A stretch of DNA of 64,000 nucleotides from Deinococcus metalli (GTDB lineage Bacteria > Deinococcota > Deinococci > Deinococcales > Deinococcaceae), in NCBI RefSeq assembly GCF_014201805.1, contig NZ_JACHFK010000014.1, positions 44,357-108,356 of the forward strand. The letters are read 5' to 3'. The notes below the pieces were generated by a model. It searched no databases, was not told the DNA's origin, and was given only the letters and a program-made list of their open reading frames with translations. Each line of letters begins with the position of its first letter. Positions within the stretch are counted from its first letter, which is position 1. The position numbers and the translations under genes were made by a program. Positions 55,610 through 63,299 of this stretch are shown here, one piece after another.

Positions 55610-56277
55610 TCCACACCGCCCAGCCGGTACCCGGTGCCGCGCAGCGTGACGATCAACGCGTCGTCGGTCTTGCGGCGGATGATGCTGACGTACACGTCGA
55701 TCAGTTTGGGTTCCACGCCCGCCTCGCCGCCCCACAGCCGGTTGATGATCTCGTCCCGGGTGAACACCCGCCCGGGATGCAAGGCGAGCAGTTCCAGCAG
55801 CCCGAACTCCCGGCGGGCCAGGTCGGCGCGGAGGCCCGCACGGTAGAGTTCCCGGCCCGCGAGATCCATGACCCAGCCGCCAGGGAGGGCGAGGGTGTTC
55901 TGGGCGTTGCCGCTCGCGCGGCGCAGCAGGGCCCGCACCCGGGCACTGAGTTCCGTGAAGTCAAAGGGCTTGAGCAGGTAGTCGTCTCCACCAGCGTCGA
56001 GCCCCTGGACGCGGTCGGCGACCGTGCCACGCGCCGTGAGGTACAGGATCGGCGTGACGAGGCCGCCCACGCGCAGCTGTCGGCCCAGCACATAGCCGGC
56101 GTCGATGCCCTCGGGCAGCATCACGTCCAGGATCAGCAGGCTGTACGGGAAGAGCTGTGCGAGCTCGGCCCCCACCGTGGCGCTGGGGGCCACGTCGACC
56201 TCATAGCCGTCCTCGCCCAGGCCATCACGGAGCAGTTCGGCGATGTGCGGGTCATCCTCGACGACCAGCAGGCGCAT
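55606..56277 (-). CDS. OmpR-family response regulator (TCS3)
   Basis: 223 aa. Receiver (MRLLVVEDDPHIAELLRDGL; Asp in LLILDVMLPEG; Lys in DYLLKPFDFTELS) and winged helix (RREFGLLELLALHPGRVFTR; DVYVSIIRRKTDDALIVTLR; GTGYRLGG). Its ATG shares one base with the PAP2 stop (TGATG), so it is co-translated with the phosphatase. It is a likely binder of the direct-repeat motif at 56950, which would make the operon autoregulated. Confidence 0.93.
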   Translation of the reverse strand: MRLLVVEDDPHIAELLRDGLGEDGYEVDVAPSATVGAELAQLFPYSLLILDVMLPEGIDAGYVLGRQLRVGGLVTPILYLTARGTVADRVQGLDAGGDDYLLKPFDFTELSARVRALLRRASGNAQNTLALPGGWVMDLAGRELYRAGLRADLARREFGLLELLALHPGRVFTRDEIINRLWGGEAGVEPKLIDVYVSIIRRKTDDALIVTLRGTGYRLGGVE

Positions 56278-56927
56278 CAGGCGCGCCTCAGGAACGGCAG
56301 GACCGCGAGCGTGGCCATCACGCACATCAGCCCCGTCAACGCCCCGGCGAGCACGTCCGTGGGGTAGTGCACGCCCAGCACCACGCGCGTGAAGCCCATC
56401 AGCGCAGCGTAGACGACGCCTGTGCCCAGCACCACCCACCGCCAGCGGCTCCGCCAGGCCAGGACGACCAGCACGGTGGCCAGGGCCGACGCGGCGGTCG
56501 CGTGCCCACTGGGGAAGGACAGGCCCGAGACGTGCACGTCACTTGGCCACAGGTCTGGACGCGGCCGACCGTACGCCACCTTGAGCAGCCACTGCGCCGC
56601 CTCGGCCAGCCACAGGCCCACACCCGCGAAGACTGCGAAGGAGCGCTCCCCCAGGAACCACAGAACCAGCGGCAGCAGCAGGAACAGTGGCGTGGTGACC
56701 CACGGGCCGCCCACGACATTCATGATCTGCCCGAAGATCTGCAGGCCTGCCCCAGTGTGCGCGTGCAGCCACGTCATGGCGCTGATATCCAGCGTGACCG
56801 GCTGGCGTTCCAGAACTTCCTGTCCCAGGATCAGCACGCCGGCAGCGGGTGCAGCCGCTCCGGCGGCGGGCCAGATCCACAGTGGGCGCGTTGCTGTGGA
56901 GGGCGTCTGAATGGGGGCGGTCATCAT
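56277..56927 (-). CDS. PAP2-family membrane phosphatase (second copy)
   Basis: 216 aa from ATG 56927 (MMTAPIQTPSTATRPL); an ATG four codons upstream is also in frame, but the promoter spacing favours 56927. Six helices; signatures KVAYGRPRPDLW, SFPSGHATAASALATV and TRVVLGVHYPTDVLAG. It likely removes phosphate from undecaprenyl pyrophosphate or a related lipid outside the membrane. It heads the operon with TCS3, a DUF1345-like protein and the PIG-L deacetylase, an unusual coupling of an enzyme with its own sensor. Confidence 0.9.
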   Translation of the reverse strand: MMTAPIQTPSTATRPLWIWPAAGAAAPAAGVLILGQEVLERQPVTLDISAMTWLHAHTGAGLQIFGQIMNVVGGPWVTTPLFLLLPLVLWFLGERSFAVFAGVGLWLAEAAQWLLKVAYGRPRPDLWPSDVHVSGLSFPSGHATAASALATVLVVLAWRSRWRWVVLGTGVVYAALMGFTRVVLGVHYPTDVLAGALTGLMCVMATLAVLPFLRRA

Positions 56928-56966
56928 GCCGCGCAGCATGCCGAAGACAGGTTAAGCTGGGGTATA
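56928..56966 (-). promoter_or_regulatory. Direct-repeat promoter of the PAP2-TCS3 operon
   Basis: Minus strand: TATACC (56966-56961), 5 nt, TTAACC (56955-56950), 9 nt, CATGCT, 7 nt, ATG 56927. Leaderless type. Confidence 0.75.
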
Positions 56967-57110
56967 CCGGGGCTGGGGCTCTGAACGCCACGCGCCGATC
57001 ATCGAGGCAAGGCGCAGAGTGGGAAGCAGGCGCAGCATGGCCCGACGTGGCGGGACTGTGCGTGGTTTACCCAGCGGCACGCGTGTCTCCTCTGACGTCA
57101 CACTGGGTTC

Positions 57111-58238
57111 TTAACGGACCACGCCGGTGGCGGGATGGAACTCCGGCAGATAGTGCCGAACCGTGGCCCGCAGAGCCTCGCCGTGCCGATACAGATCGGT
57201 CACGGCTGTGAGATCGTGCCGGGTCTCGGTGCGATCCTCGTTGTCGAACAAGCCCACCTGCCAGCGCTTGCCGTTCAGGTACAGCCGGCACACCGGCTTG
57301 CGGTTGTTGTCGTCGAACAGCACGCCGCAGTAGCTCTGCACATCCCGCATCACCACCCGCGTGACGTCCGTCTCGGACGCCACGATCGCCCGCACGATCA
57401 GGAAGGCCTCGTACTCCTCCGTGGTCGTCGTGACCAGGGATGCGGGCTCGGCGCCCACAGCCTCGGGTCGGGTCTCAGACATCGCGGCTGGGAGCGCCAC
57501 ATCCTGCGCGCCCTGCTGCCCGATGACGCCCTTGAGCCGCTCGCTGAACACGTCGCTCAGGTGCGCCTGATACGCCTTGCTGATGAACGGGATGAACTGC
57601 TGGCGCACCTTCGCCGTGATCGTCCCCTGGTGCACCTTCCCGATCAGCAGTCGCGCGAAGTCCTCGCTGGGGTTCAGCAGTTCCTCGGCCAGCGCCCGCT
57701 TCAGCTCACGGACGTACTTCAGCTCACTGGCGGTGCTGAGGATGGTGTCCACGTTGAACTGCGCCCGCGTGAACTTGCGCAGCTCGTCCAGGTCACCGTC
57801 GCGCAGGCCCAGCAGGTCGACCTTCAGGAAGGGCTGTGGATCCATCTTGTTTGGCGCGTCTAGGTCGGTGAAGAACCAGTACTGCACTCCGTTGGTCAGG
57901 ACGCTGAAGCGGACGTTGCTGACGTGAAAGTAGCGGAACAGCTGGGAGTACTCTGCCTCGCGCAGGTTGCTGGTGTGCGCCTTGCACTCGAAGATCATGC
58001 TCGGCTTCCCGTCGTGCAGGATGGCGTAGTCGACCTTCTCGCCCTTTTTCAGGCCGACATCGGCGACCAGCTCGGGCGTGACCTCCATAGGGTTGAACAC
58101 GTCGTAGCCGAGCAGCTGAATGAAGGGCAGCACGAAGGCGTGCTTGGTGGCCTCCTCGGTGGCGATGTTGACCCGCTGGGCGGCGATGCGGGTGGCGAGT
58201 TCACGGAGGCGGTCGGCGAAGTCGGGTGTCGCGGTCAT
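57111..58238 (-). CDS. HsdR_N-type restriction-like nuclease, stand-alone
   Basis: 375 aa. It has the type I restriction R-subunit N-terminal fold: HAFVLPFIQLLGYDVFNPME, then the PD-(D/E)xK core with VDYAILHDGKPSMIFECKAH (Asp, and Glu-Cys-Lys in place of ExK) and LTNGVQYWFFTDLDAPNKMD. There is no helicase, so it is not a full R subunit. The C-terminal half (RAIVASETDVTRVVMRDVQS; RLYLNGKRWQVGLFDNEDRT) resembles a Zn-independent DNA-binding tail seen with such nucleases. It faces a defence-like island. The target is unknown. Confidence 0.8.
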   Translation of the reverse strand: MTATPDFADRLRELATRIAAQRVNIATEEATKHAFVLPFIQLLGYDVFNPMEVTPELVADVGLKKGEKVDYAILHDGKPSMIFECKAHTSNLREAEYSQLFRYFHVSNVRFSVLTNGVQYWFFTDLDAPNKMDPQPFLKVDLLGLRDGDLDELRKFTRAQFNVDTILSTASELKYVRELKRALAEELLNPSEDFARLLIGKVHQGTITAKVRQQFIPFISKAYQAHLSDVFSERLKGVIGQQGAQDVALPAAMSETRPEAVGAEPASLVTTTTEEYEAFLIVRAIVASETDVTRVVMRDVQSYCGVLFDDNNRKPVCRLYLNGKRWQVGLFDNEDRTETRHDLTAVTDLYRHGEALRATVRHYLPEFHPATGVVR

Positions 58239-58335
58239 GGATCTCCCTGGTGCAGCGTGATCCCTCAGGCGTACCACGCGGGGAGTGGTCTGTCGTGCTG
58301 ATGTGACCGCACCCGACCTCGTGCCACACCGCAAA

Positions 58336-58375
58336 GAGAGGGCCAGTCGCCACATGTGGCTGTACTGGCCCTCTC
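58336..58375 (-). terminator. Long hairpin after the PIN-like gene
   Basis: GAGAGGGCCAGT (58336-58347) pairs with 58364-58375, and an inner palindrome GCCACATGTGGC extends it. On the minus strand the stem is followed by TTT, 19 bp after the stop at 58394. Confidence 0.65.
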
Positions 58376-58393
58376 CCTTACAGGAACCCTGGG

Positions 58394-59014
58394 CTACCAG
58401 TACTCCCCGTCTAGCAGCTCAGAAAGAGTTTTTCTCGGTGCCCAGCGCCAGACTTCCTGAACCGCGGCCCAATGCGTTTCTGCCTCAGGCAACGTCAGGG
58501 CCCCAGTTGCCATTTGTTCGGCAAGCAACCCCGGTGTTCCCACGACCTGAAAAGCCCGGTAGGCAACGCCGGGACGAGATTGGCGGTTCAGGTTCTGGAT
58601 GGTCAGGTAAGCCCCACGGTCGTCCGTGCAGATGCGGAGGCCGGTCTCGTAAGCTTGAAGGATCACCTCCTTCTCGCCGGCGTGGATGGCCGGCAGGGTC
58701 TGCGCGTCCAGCGCAGCGAGCAGCTTCACGGCCCCAGGGCTGAGCGTCGAGGCGTCCGGACTGTCCAGCACCGTGATGCCCAGGGCCGTGTACTGCTGCG
58801 GGTAGGCCTGGAAGCGCGCCGACCGGACTTGTGCCGTCGCGGGATTCGTCGACAGCGTGGCGGCATCGTGCTTCTCGACACCCACCAGGAGTTCCTGGTG
58901 GACACGGCATGGAATGGCCAGATCCCCGCCCACCCAGCGCCGCAGGGTCGCCACTTCACCCAGCACCACAAAGTGCCGGATCGTCACGGTGTCGAGAATC
59001 ACGACCATAGGCAT
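58394..59014 (-). CDS. PIN-like protein downstream of ImmA/IrrE
   Basis: 206 aa. It starts with a PIN-type strand and acidic residue (MPMVVILDTVTIRHFVVLGE) and shows the later acidic motifs AGEKEVILQAYETGLRICTD and DRGAYLTIQNL, in the order of PIN nucleases. Its ATG is 4 bp after the stop of the HTH-ImmA gene. This pairing of an HTH-ImmA/IrrE protein with a PIN-like nuclease is common and behaves like a toxin-antitoxin or regulated nuclease unit. Which protein restrains which is not shown by sequence. Confidence 0.75.
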   Translation of the reverse strand: MPMVVILDTVTIRHFVVLGEVATLRRWVGGDLAIPCRVHQELLVGVEKHDAATLSTNPATAQVRSARFQAYPQQYTALGITVLDSPDASTLSPGAVKLLAALDAQTLPAIHAGEKEVILQAYETGLRICTDDRGAYLTIQNLNRQSRPGVAYRAFQVVGTPGLLAEQMATGALTLPEAETHWAAVQEVWRWAPRKTLSELLDGEYW

Positions 59015-59018
59015 CCCC

Positions 59019-60239
59019 TCAGGCCACGTGCTCGTCGTAGAACGCGAGCTCGCTGTCGAGATCCGGCTCCTTCTGGCCGATCACGTACAGGTAACGTTCA
59101 AGTTCCTCGAGACTGAGCAGCATCGCCTCAGCCGCCGCAGCCTGGGAGAGCAGGCCATCCTCTAGGCCACTCAAGACCAGAGTGACGTAGGCCTTGGGCA
59201 GACCAGACACGATCGCCTCCGGCGTGCTCGAAGGAGGCGTTCCATACTCCCAGGGCTCTAGGACATAGCCCAGCCGCGTGGCACGGCTCAGCGGCGACAC
59301 CAGCTTGAGCTCGTCAAAGCGCGCAGCGGAAAGGTGGCCCAGACGGCGCAGCCGCACCAGCATGGCCGAGTACGACACCCCGAAATGCCGCTGCAGGTGC
59401 ACCACGTCATCCGCACCCAGGCCTTCCTCACCCTGCTGCAGGTGCTGGGCGAGGAACAGGTCGATGGCCGTTCGCGGCATCAGGAACGACGAGGCGAAGC
59501 GGTCAATCTGGGATTCACTGGGATTCTTCTGTCCCAGGAAGGTCACCGCTGCCTCACCCTGCTTGCGGGCCTCGTAGATGACGTGCCCCAGTTCGTGGGC
59601 GGCCGTGAAGATCTGACGGGTCAGGAGCTTATCGCGGTTGACGAGGATCACTGGGCCCAACCCCGGGTAGTTGACGAAGGCCCCTTCCACCCCGTTCTGG
59701 CCGAGGGCGATCCGGAAGACCGGAATGCCATGGCTGGAGATCAGGTTGAAGATGCGCGCCCCGACGCTGTCCTCGTCGAGACCCATCTCCTGACGGACGG
59801 CCTGGGCATGACCTTCGATGGCGAAATCGCGCAGGCGGCTGTTGCCGCCCTCACGCAGCCAGCGCTCAAGCCGCCCGGGGCCGGTGGACTCGCCGTAATG
59901 CGCTTGGAGTTGGGCGTACATCCCACACAGGTGGCCCCACAGCTGGATCGCGGCGCGCGACTCGGCGGAGAGTGGCTGATTGGCGGAGCGGAGTTCCACG
60001 GGCACCGCAGTGATATCCGGCTCCTCGTCCATCAGGAACGAGCTGGCGTCGCGGCCATAGAGGCGCGCCAGTTGGAGCAACGTGGTCACGTCGACGGGTC
60101 GGTCACCGGTCTCCATGCCGTGGACACGTTGCCGGTCAGTGCCGAGCAGCTTGGCGACGTCGGTCTTGGAGTAGCCGGCGGCCTCGCGCGCGGCCTGCAG
60201 GCGGGCGGCCAGACGCGCCTTGGTCTCGTGAGCAGTCAT
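59019..60239 (-). CDS. HTH-Xre plus ImmA/IrrE metallopeptidase
   Basis: 406 aa. The N-terminal Xre helix-turn-helix (SKTDVAKLLGTDRQRVHGME) occupies residues about 10-60. The ImmA/IrrE peptidase has its HExxH in FTAAHELGHVIYEARKQ near residue 214 and the third-ligand region SQIDRFASSFLMPRTAIDLF. Such proteins cleave a repressor or antitoxin; the relative IrrE/PprI controls the radiation response in Deinococcus, but the extra C-terminal 120 residues and the PIN partner set this one apart. It probably represses its own promoter through the HTH. Confidence 0.88.
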   Translation of the reverse strand: MTAHETKARLAARLQAAREAAGYSKTDVAKLLGTDRQRVHGMETGDRPVDVTTLLQLARLYGRDASSFLMDEEPDITAVPVELRSANQPLSAESRAAIQLWGHLCGMYAQLQAHYGESTGPGRLERWLREGGNSRLRDFAIEGHAQAVRQEMGLDEDSVGARIFNLISSHGIPVFRIALGQNGVEGAFVNYPGLGPVILVNRDKLLTRQIFTAAHELGHVIYEARKQGEAAVTFLGQKNPSESQIDRFASSFLMPRTAIDLFLAQHLQQGEEGLGADDVVHLQRHFGVSYSAMLVRLRRLGHLSAARFDELKLVSPLSRATRLGYVLEPWEYGTPPSSTPEAIVSGLPKAYVTLVLSGLEDGLLSQAAAAEAMLLSLEELERYLYVIGQKEPDLDSELAFYDEHVA

Positions 60240-60401
60240 CGGAGTCCCCTAAATCTATATGTTGCATGTCTTCTCCCTTTGCCTACTACATCTGGTAGGT
60301 CATGGCTTGCACTCAGCCACCGCCATAGTGTACCATTTCTATGACGCCAACCTCCCGAGTGGGAACACATGTGGTGCGCGGCTCGAAGGAGGTGATGAAC
60401 A

Positions 60402-60569
60402 ATGGCCAAGAACACCGGACAGAACTACCGCCACGGCGCCGTACGCGGACGCAGCCAGGTGCACAACCCCCGCACCGACAGCTGGGTCAAGCGCGACAGC
60501 GCCACCGGACGCTTCAAAGACGGCAAGGCCGACAGCGCGCCCTTCAAGGGGGTGCGCAAAGAAAAGTAA
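60402..60569 (+). CDS. Small basic conserved protein, 55 aa
   Basis: MAKNTGQNYRHGAVRGRSQV, then NPRTDSWVKRDSATGRFKDG and a Lys-rich end (FKGVRKEK). I recall near-identical proteins in many bacteria, often beside ubiquitin-like or ThiF-type genes, without a known role. It is strongly basic and could bind nucleic acid or be a conjugation target. AAGGAGG is present 15 nt upstream of the ATG. A hairpin and a palindrome separate it from the multi-ubiquitin gene. Confidence 0.75.
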   Translation: MAKNTGQNYRHGAVRGRSQVHNPRTDSWVKRDSATGRFKDGKADSAPFKGVRKEK

Positions 60570-60598
60570 GCCGTCCGGGTCTCGTCCACCCGAACGGC
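60570..60598 (+). terminator. Hairpin after the small basic protein
   Basis: GCCGTCCGGGT pairs with ACCCGAACGGC, with one mismatch pair, around a 7-nt loop and starts at the stop codon. No T run, so it may attenuate rather than end transcription. Confidence 0.5.
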
Positions 60599-60624
60599 CT
60601 CGTCCTGAGCCCCTGGATTGTGGT

Positions 60625-60655
60625 CTGCAGGTAAGGAAAGTGTATCCACCTGCAG
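60625..60655. promoter_or_regulatory. Inverted repeat upstream of the multi-ubiquitin gene
   Basis: CTGCAGGT (60625-60632) and ACCTGCAG (60648-60655) are perfect 8-bp arms 15 nt apart, 26 bp before the multi-ubiquitin ATG. It could be an operator of a regulator such as the nearby Xre protein, or an RNA hairpin. Confidence 0.45.
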
Positions 60656-60681
60656 GCCTTCACCACAAGGAGAAGAGTCCC

Positions 60682-61416
60682 ATGGATACGACCGATACGC
60701 TCTACCGCATCACCATTGACGGCACCGAGTACACCACCACCGATTCGACCCTCACCCCGGAGCAGCTCCGCCGGATGGCCCAACTCCCGGCCACGCGGAG
60801 CCTGCTCCTGCTCCGCACGGGTGGAGACCTCCAGCCGATCACTGAGGGTGCGCTGGTCAACCTGAACGGCCACGGCATCGAGACGTTCATCAGCCGCGAC
60901 ACGCCCCCGGCGCACGACCAGATCCACTACAAGCTCCAGGTGGATCACGAGGTGTACGAAACCCGCAGCGCCACCATGACCGGACGCGACATCAAGGCGC
61001 TGGCCGGTCTCCCCGCCACGGTTTCCCTCTACCTGAAGCGGCCCGGGAACGATCAGGCTGTGACAGACGAACAGGTGATCGATCTCAGCCCTGCCGGCAT
61101 CGAGCAGTTCACCACCCAGGGGCCCGCATCCGCCAACGTTCACGTGAGCGTGACCTACACGACCACCGCCCGGAAAAAGGAAGTCATCGCGCCGCTCACC
61201 GACACCCTGCAGATGGTCGTCACCAAGGGCTACGAGAAGCTGGGGGAAACGCCCCGTGACGGCGACGCGGTGCTGACCAGCGCGCAGCCCCGCATCGATC
61301 TGCAGCCCCACCTGAATGACACCCTGCACACGCTGCTGGCCGTCGGCCTGGTGGTGGGTACCGCGCCGCACCTCACGCTGAACATTGACATCGAAGCCGC
61401 TGCCGGGGGCGCCTGA
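60682..61416 (+). CDS. Multi-ubiquitin-domain protein (Ubl)
   Basis: 244 aa from ATG 60682 with AAGGAGAAG upstream. Three ubiquitin-like units: residues about 6-75 (YRITIDGTEYTTTDSTLTPE), 85-155 (YKLQVDHEVYETRSATMTGR), both of the multiubiquitin type, and a third, different unit (VHVSVTYTTTARKKEVIAPL to TLNIDIEAAAGGA). The C-terminus is Gly-Gly-Ala, so removal of one residue by the neighbouring JAB peptidase would expose Gly-Gly for E1 activation. It begins the conjugation cassette; the E2 ATG follows directly on its stop. Confidence 0.88.
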   Translation: MDTTDTLYRITIDGTEYTTTDSTLTPEQLRRMAQLPATRSLLLLRTGGDLQPITEGALVNLNGHGIETFISRDTPPAHDQIHYKLQVDHEVYETRSATMTGRDIKALAGLPATVSLYLKRPGNDQAVTDEQVIDLSPAGIEQFTTQGPASANVHVSVTYTTTARKKEVIAPLTDTLQMVVTKGYEKLGETPRDGDAVLTSAQPRIDLQPHLNDTLHTLLAVGLVVGTAPHLTLNIDIEAAAGGA

Positions 61417-61923
61417 ATGAGCGCGGCCAGTCAGGTTCTTTCCGGGGCATTCCTCACTGAGTTCCTCGAATCGCCCGACTGGCAGCGTGAAGCCGAGCGG
61501 TGGGGCTGGGCGATTCAGCGCCCAACCCCGCTGACCCTGGTGGTGTCCCTCAACGCCCGGCCCCTGCCCGGCGTCGATGACACCTTCACGCTGAAGCTCT
61601 CATGCGAATTCTGCCCTGACTTTCCCCCCAACATCCTCTTCGTTAACCCCGCCACGCAGGCCTACGATCCCGCCCTCGACCAGCGCCACGTCGCGCAGCT
61701 CACCGCCCCGGACTGCCGCACCCACCTGAACTACGGATTTCAAACGCCCTACCCGTACGGACCCCAGCTCGTCTGCACGTCCCTGGGGCACGGGTATTAC
61801 GTCAGTGGGCACGCACCGACGCCCGATCAACGCTGGGATCCACTTCGGCACAGCGTCGGCAGCGCGATCGCCGTGGTGCAGCGCACCCTCGTCCATCCCC
61901 AGCACTACCAGGGCAGGTTCTGA
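61417..61923 (+). CDS. Prokaryotic E2-like ubiquitin-conjugating protein
   Basis: 168 aa. E2 fold pattern: beta strands LTLVVSLNARPLPG and TFTLKLSCEFCPDFPPNILF with the PPN-type turn, then the candidate active-site cysteine in YGPQLVCTSLGHGYYVSGHA, followed by the helix SVGSAIAVVQRTLVHPQHYQ. It would accept the Ubl from the E1 as a thioester. The CTSLGHGY motif is typical of E2s from bacterial ubiquitin-like operons. Translation is coupled to the Ubl gene (TGAATG). Confidence 0.85.
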   Translation: MSAASQVLSGAFLTEFLESPDWQREAERWGWAIQRPTPLTLVVSLNARPLPGVDDTFTLKLSCEFCPDFPPNILFVNPATQAYDPALDQRHVAQLTAPDCRTHLNYGFQTPYPYGPQLVCTSLGHGYYVSGHAPTPDQRWDPLRHSVGSAIAVVQRTLVHPQHYQGRF

Positions 61924-61924
61924 G

Positions 61925-62503
61925 ATGTGGCCCTGGCTCAAGAGACGTCCCCAGGCCCTGCCCGAGCTGCGGTCGCCGCGCGTGCCCGCACGTGTCGTGG
62001 TGCCGCGGCACGTCGTCACGGCCACCCATGTGGCCTTCTTGCCATACTGGCAGGCAGGCGTCGAAACCGCAGCCTTCTGGGCCGGGCCCGACTCCGAGGA
62101 ACGGGGGATCATCACGACCCTCGTGCAGCCTTCCCTCCATCAGACCCCGGGCAACTATCACGTGCCTCCCGCCGCGAGAATGCAGATGGCGCGGCGCCTG
62201 GGCGCGCAGGGCCTCGTGGTGTATGCCCAGGTTCACACCCACCCGAGGGCGTGGGTCGGACACTCCTCGTATGACGATGCGCACGCGTACAGCACAGCCG
62301 ATGGCAGCCTGTCGCTGGTGTGGCCCGACTACGGCCGGGCCTGCCCCCATGACCTGGAGGGCATCGGCCTGCACGTCCGCCTGGACGGTCGGTGGACGGA
62401 ACTGGTCAGCCAGGAGGAACGGGACGCGCACCTGCAACTGGTCGACGACCACCTCGATCTCCGGTTCAGCATTCAAGCGGGAGGCCTGCATGACGACGAA
62501 TGA
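61925..62503 (+). CDS. JAB/JAMM-domain peptidase (DUB-like)
   Basis: 192 aa. JAMM metal motif in VYAQVHTHPRAWVGHSSYDD (H-x-H, then S-x-x-D) with an upstream Glu in FWAGPDSEERG. It likely cleaves the Ubl C-terminal residue to mature it or removes conjugates. The ATG lies one base after the E2 stop. The E1 gene overlaps its last 14 bp. The order Ubl-E2-JAB-E1 is that of bacterial ubiquitin-like conjugation operons, some of which protect against phage. Confidence 0.88.
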   Translation: MWPWLKRRPQALPELRSPRVPARVVVPRHVVTATHVAFLPYWQAGVETAAFWAGPDSEERGIITTLVQPSLHQTPGNYHVPPAARMQMARRLGAQGLVVYAQVHTHPRAWVGHSSYDDAHAYSTADGSLSLVWPDYGRACPHDLEGIGLHVRLDGRWTELVSQEERDAHLQLVDDHLDLRFSIQAGGLHDDE

Positions 62504-63296
62504 TCTCGGCAACCGCCAGCGGGGCGACCTGGACGGGCGTCTGCACCCCGCCCTCCAACCCGCCGCGGTCACGGTCGCCGTGAATGAAGCCGTGGCCCGG
62601 TCGCGTCCTGGTCAGCACCTGCTGTGGATGCTGACCAACCTGCTCGCCCGGCAAGTGGACGAGGTTGTTCAGGTGACGGTCGACCTCGACCCCGACGTCG
62701 AGGTGCTCCCGGGCATTTCCCCTCTGGTACCGGACGCAGGTTCGTTTGCGGACGCGCTCGCGACAGCGGCCCGGCGAATCAATCCGCACCTCGATATGCA
62801 CCGGGCCACTCCACCGACCGTGCGACTTCAGGTCGGAGCAGAGCGTGCCGACGTGGACGCAGATATGCACACGCTCTATGTGAGCGCCGCGTCCTGGAGT
62901 GGCTATGTCGGTGCCGTCGAGGCGCCCTGGAACGCCACGAGGGATGACAACCCGATTGGACCGTATATTGCCGCCTGCCTCGCAGCAGCCGAGGTGTTCA
63001 AACTCGTCCGGGGCGTCCAGGAGGAGTACGGCACCCTGCCTGCCGGCACCTGGTACGACGCCTATCAGCTGACCACGTCGGCCCAGGGCGACCACGGCCC
63101 GCCCCTGCCTGAACAGCTGCAGGGCGTACCGGCTGTCCTGGCTGGCGTGGGCGCGGTCGGCAGCGCCCTCCTACACACGCTGTACGCCGTTCCTGGCCTC
63201 CATGCGGATCTGATCGCGGTCGACAATGACCCTGACGGCATCGACATCACCAACCTGAACCGGTACACGCTCTTCGATCTGTCGTTGGCGGCCTAA
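62490..63296 (+). pseudogene. E1-like (ThiF-type) activating enzyme, truncated by IS21
   Basis: 268 codons remain. The N-terminal 200 residues are the variable E1 N-domain of these operons. Then comes the adenylation Rossmann core VLAGVGAVGSALLHTLYAVP and IAVDNDPDGIDITNLNRYTL, with the ATP-site Asp and Asn-Arg. The remainder, including the expected catalytic Cys region, is missing: after FDLSLAA a stop occurs in IS21 sequence. ATG 62490 overlaps the JAB gene by 14 bp. As it stands the conjugation cascade should be inactive unless another E1 substitutes. Confidence 0.85.
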
Positions 63297-63299
63297 AAA

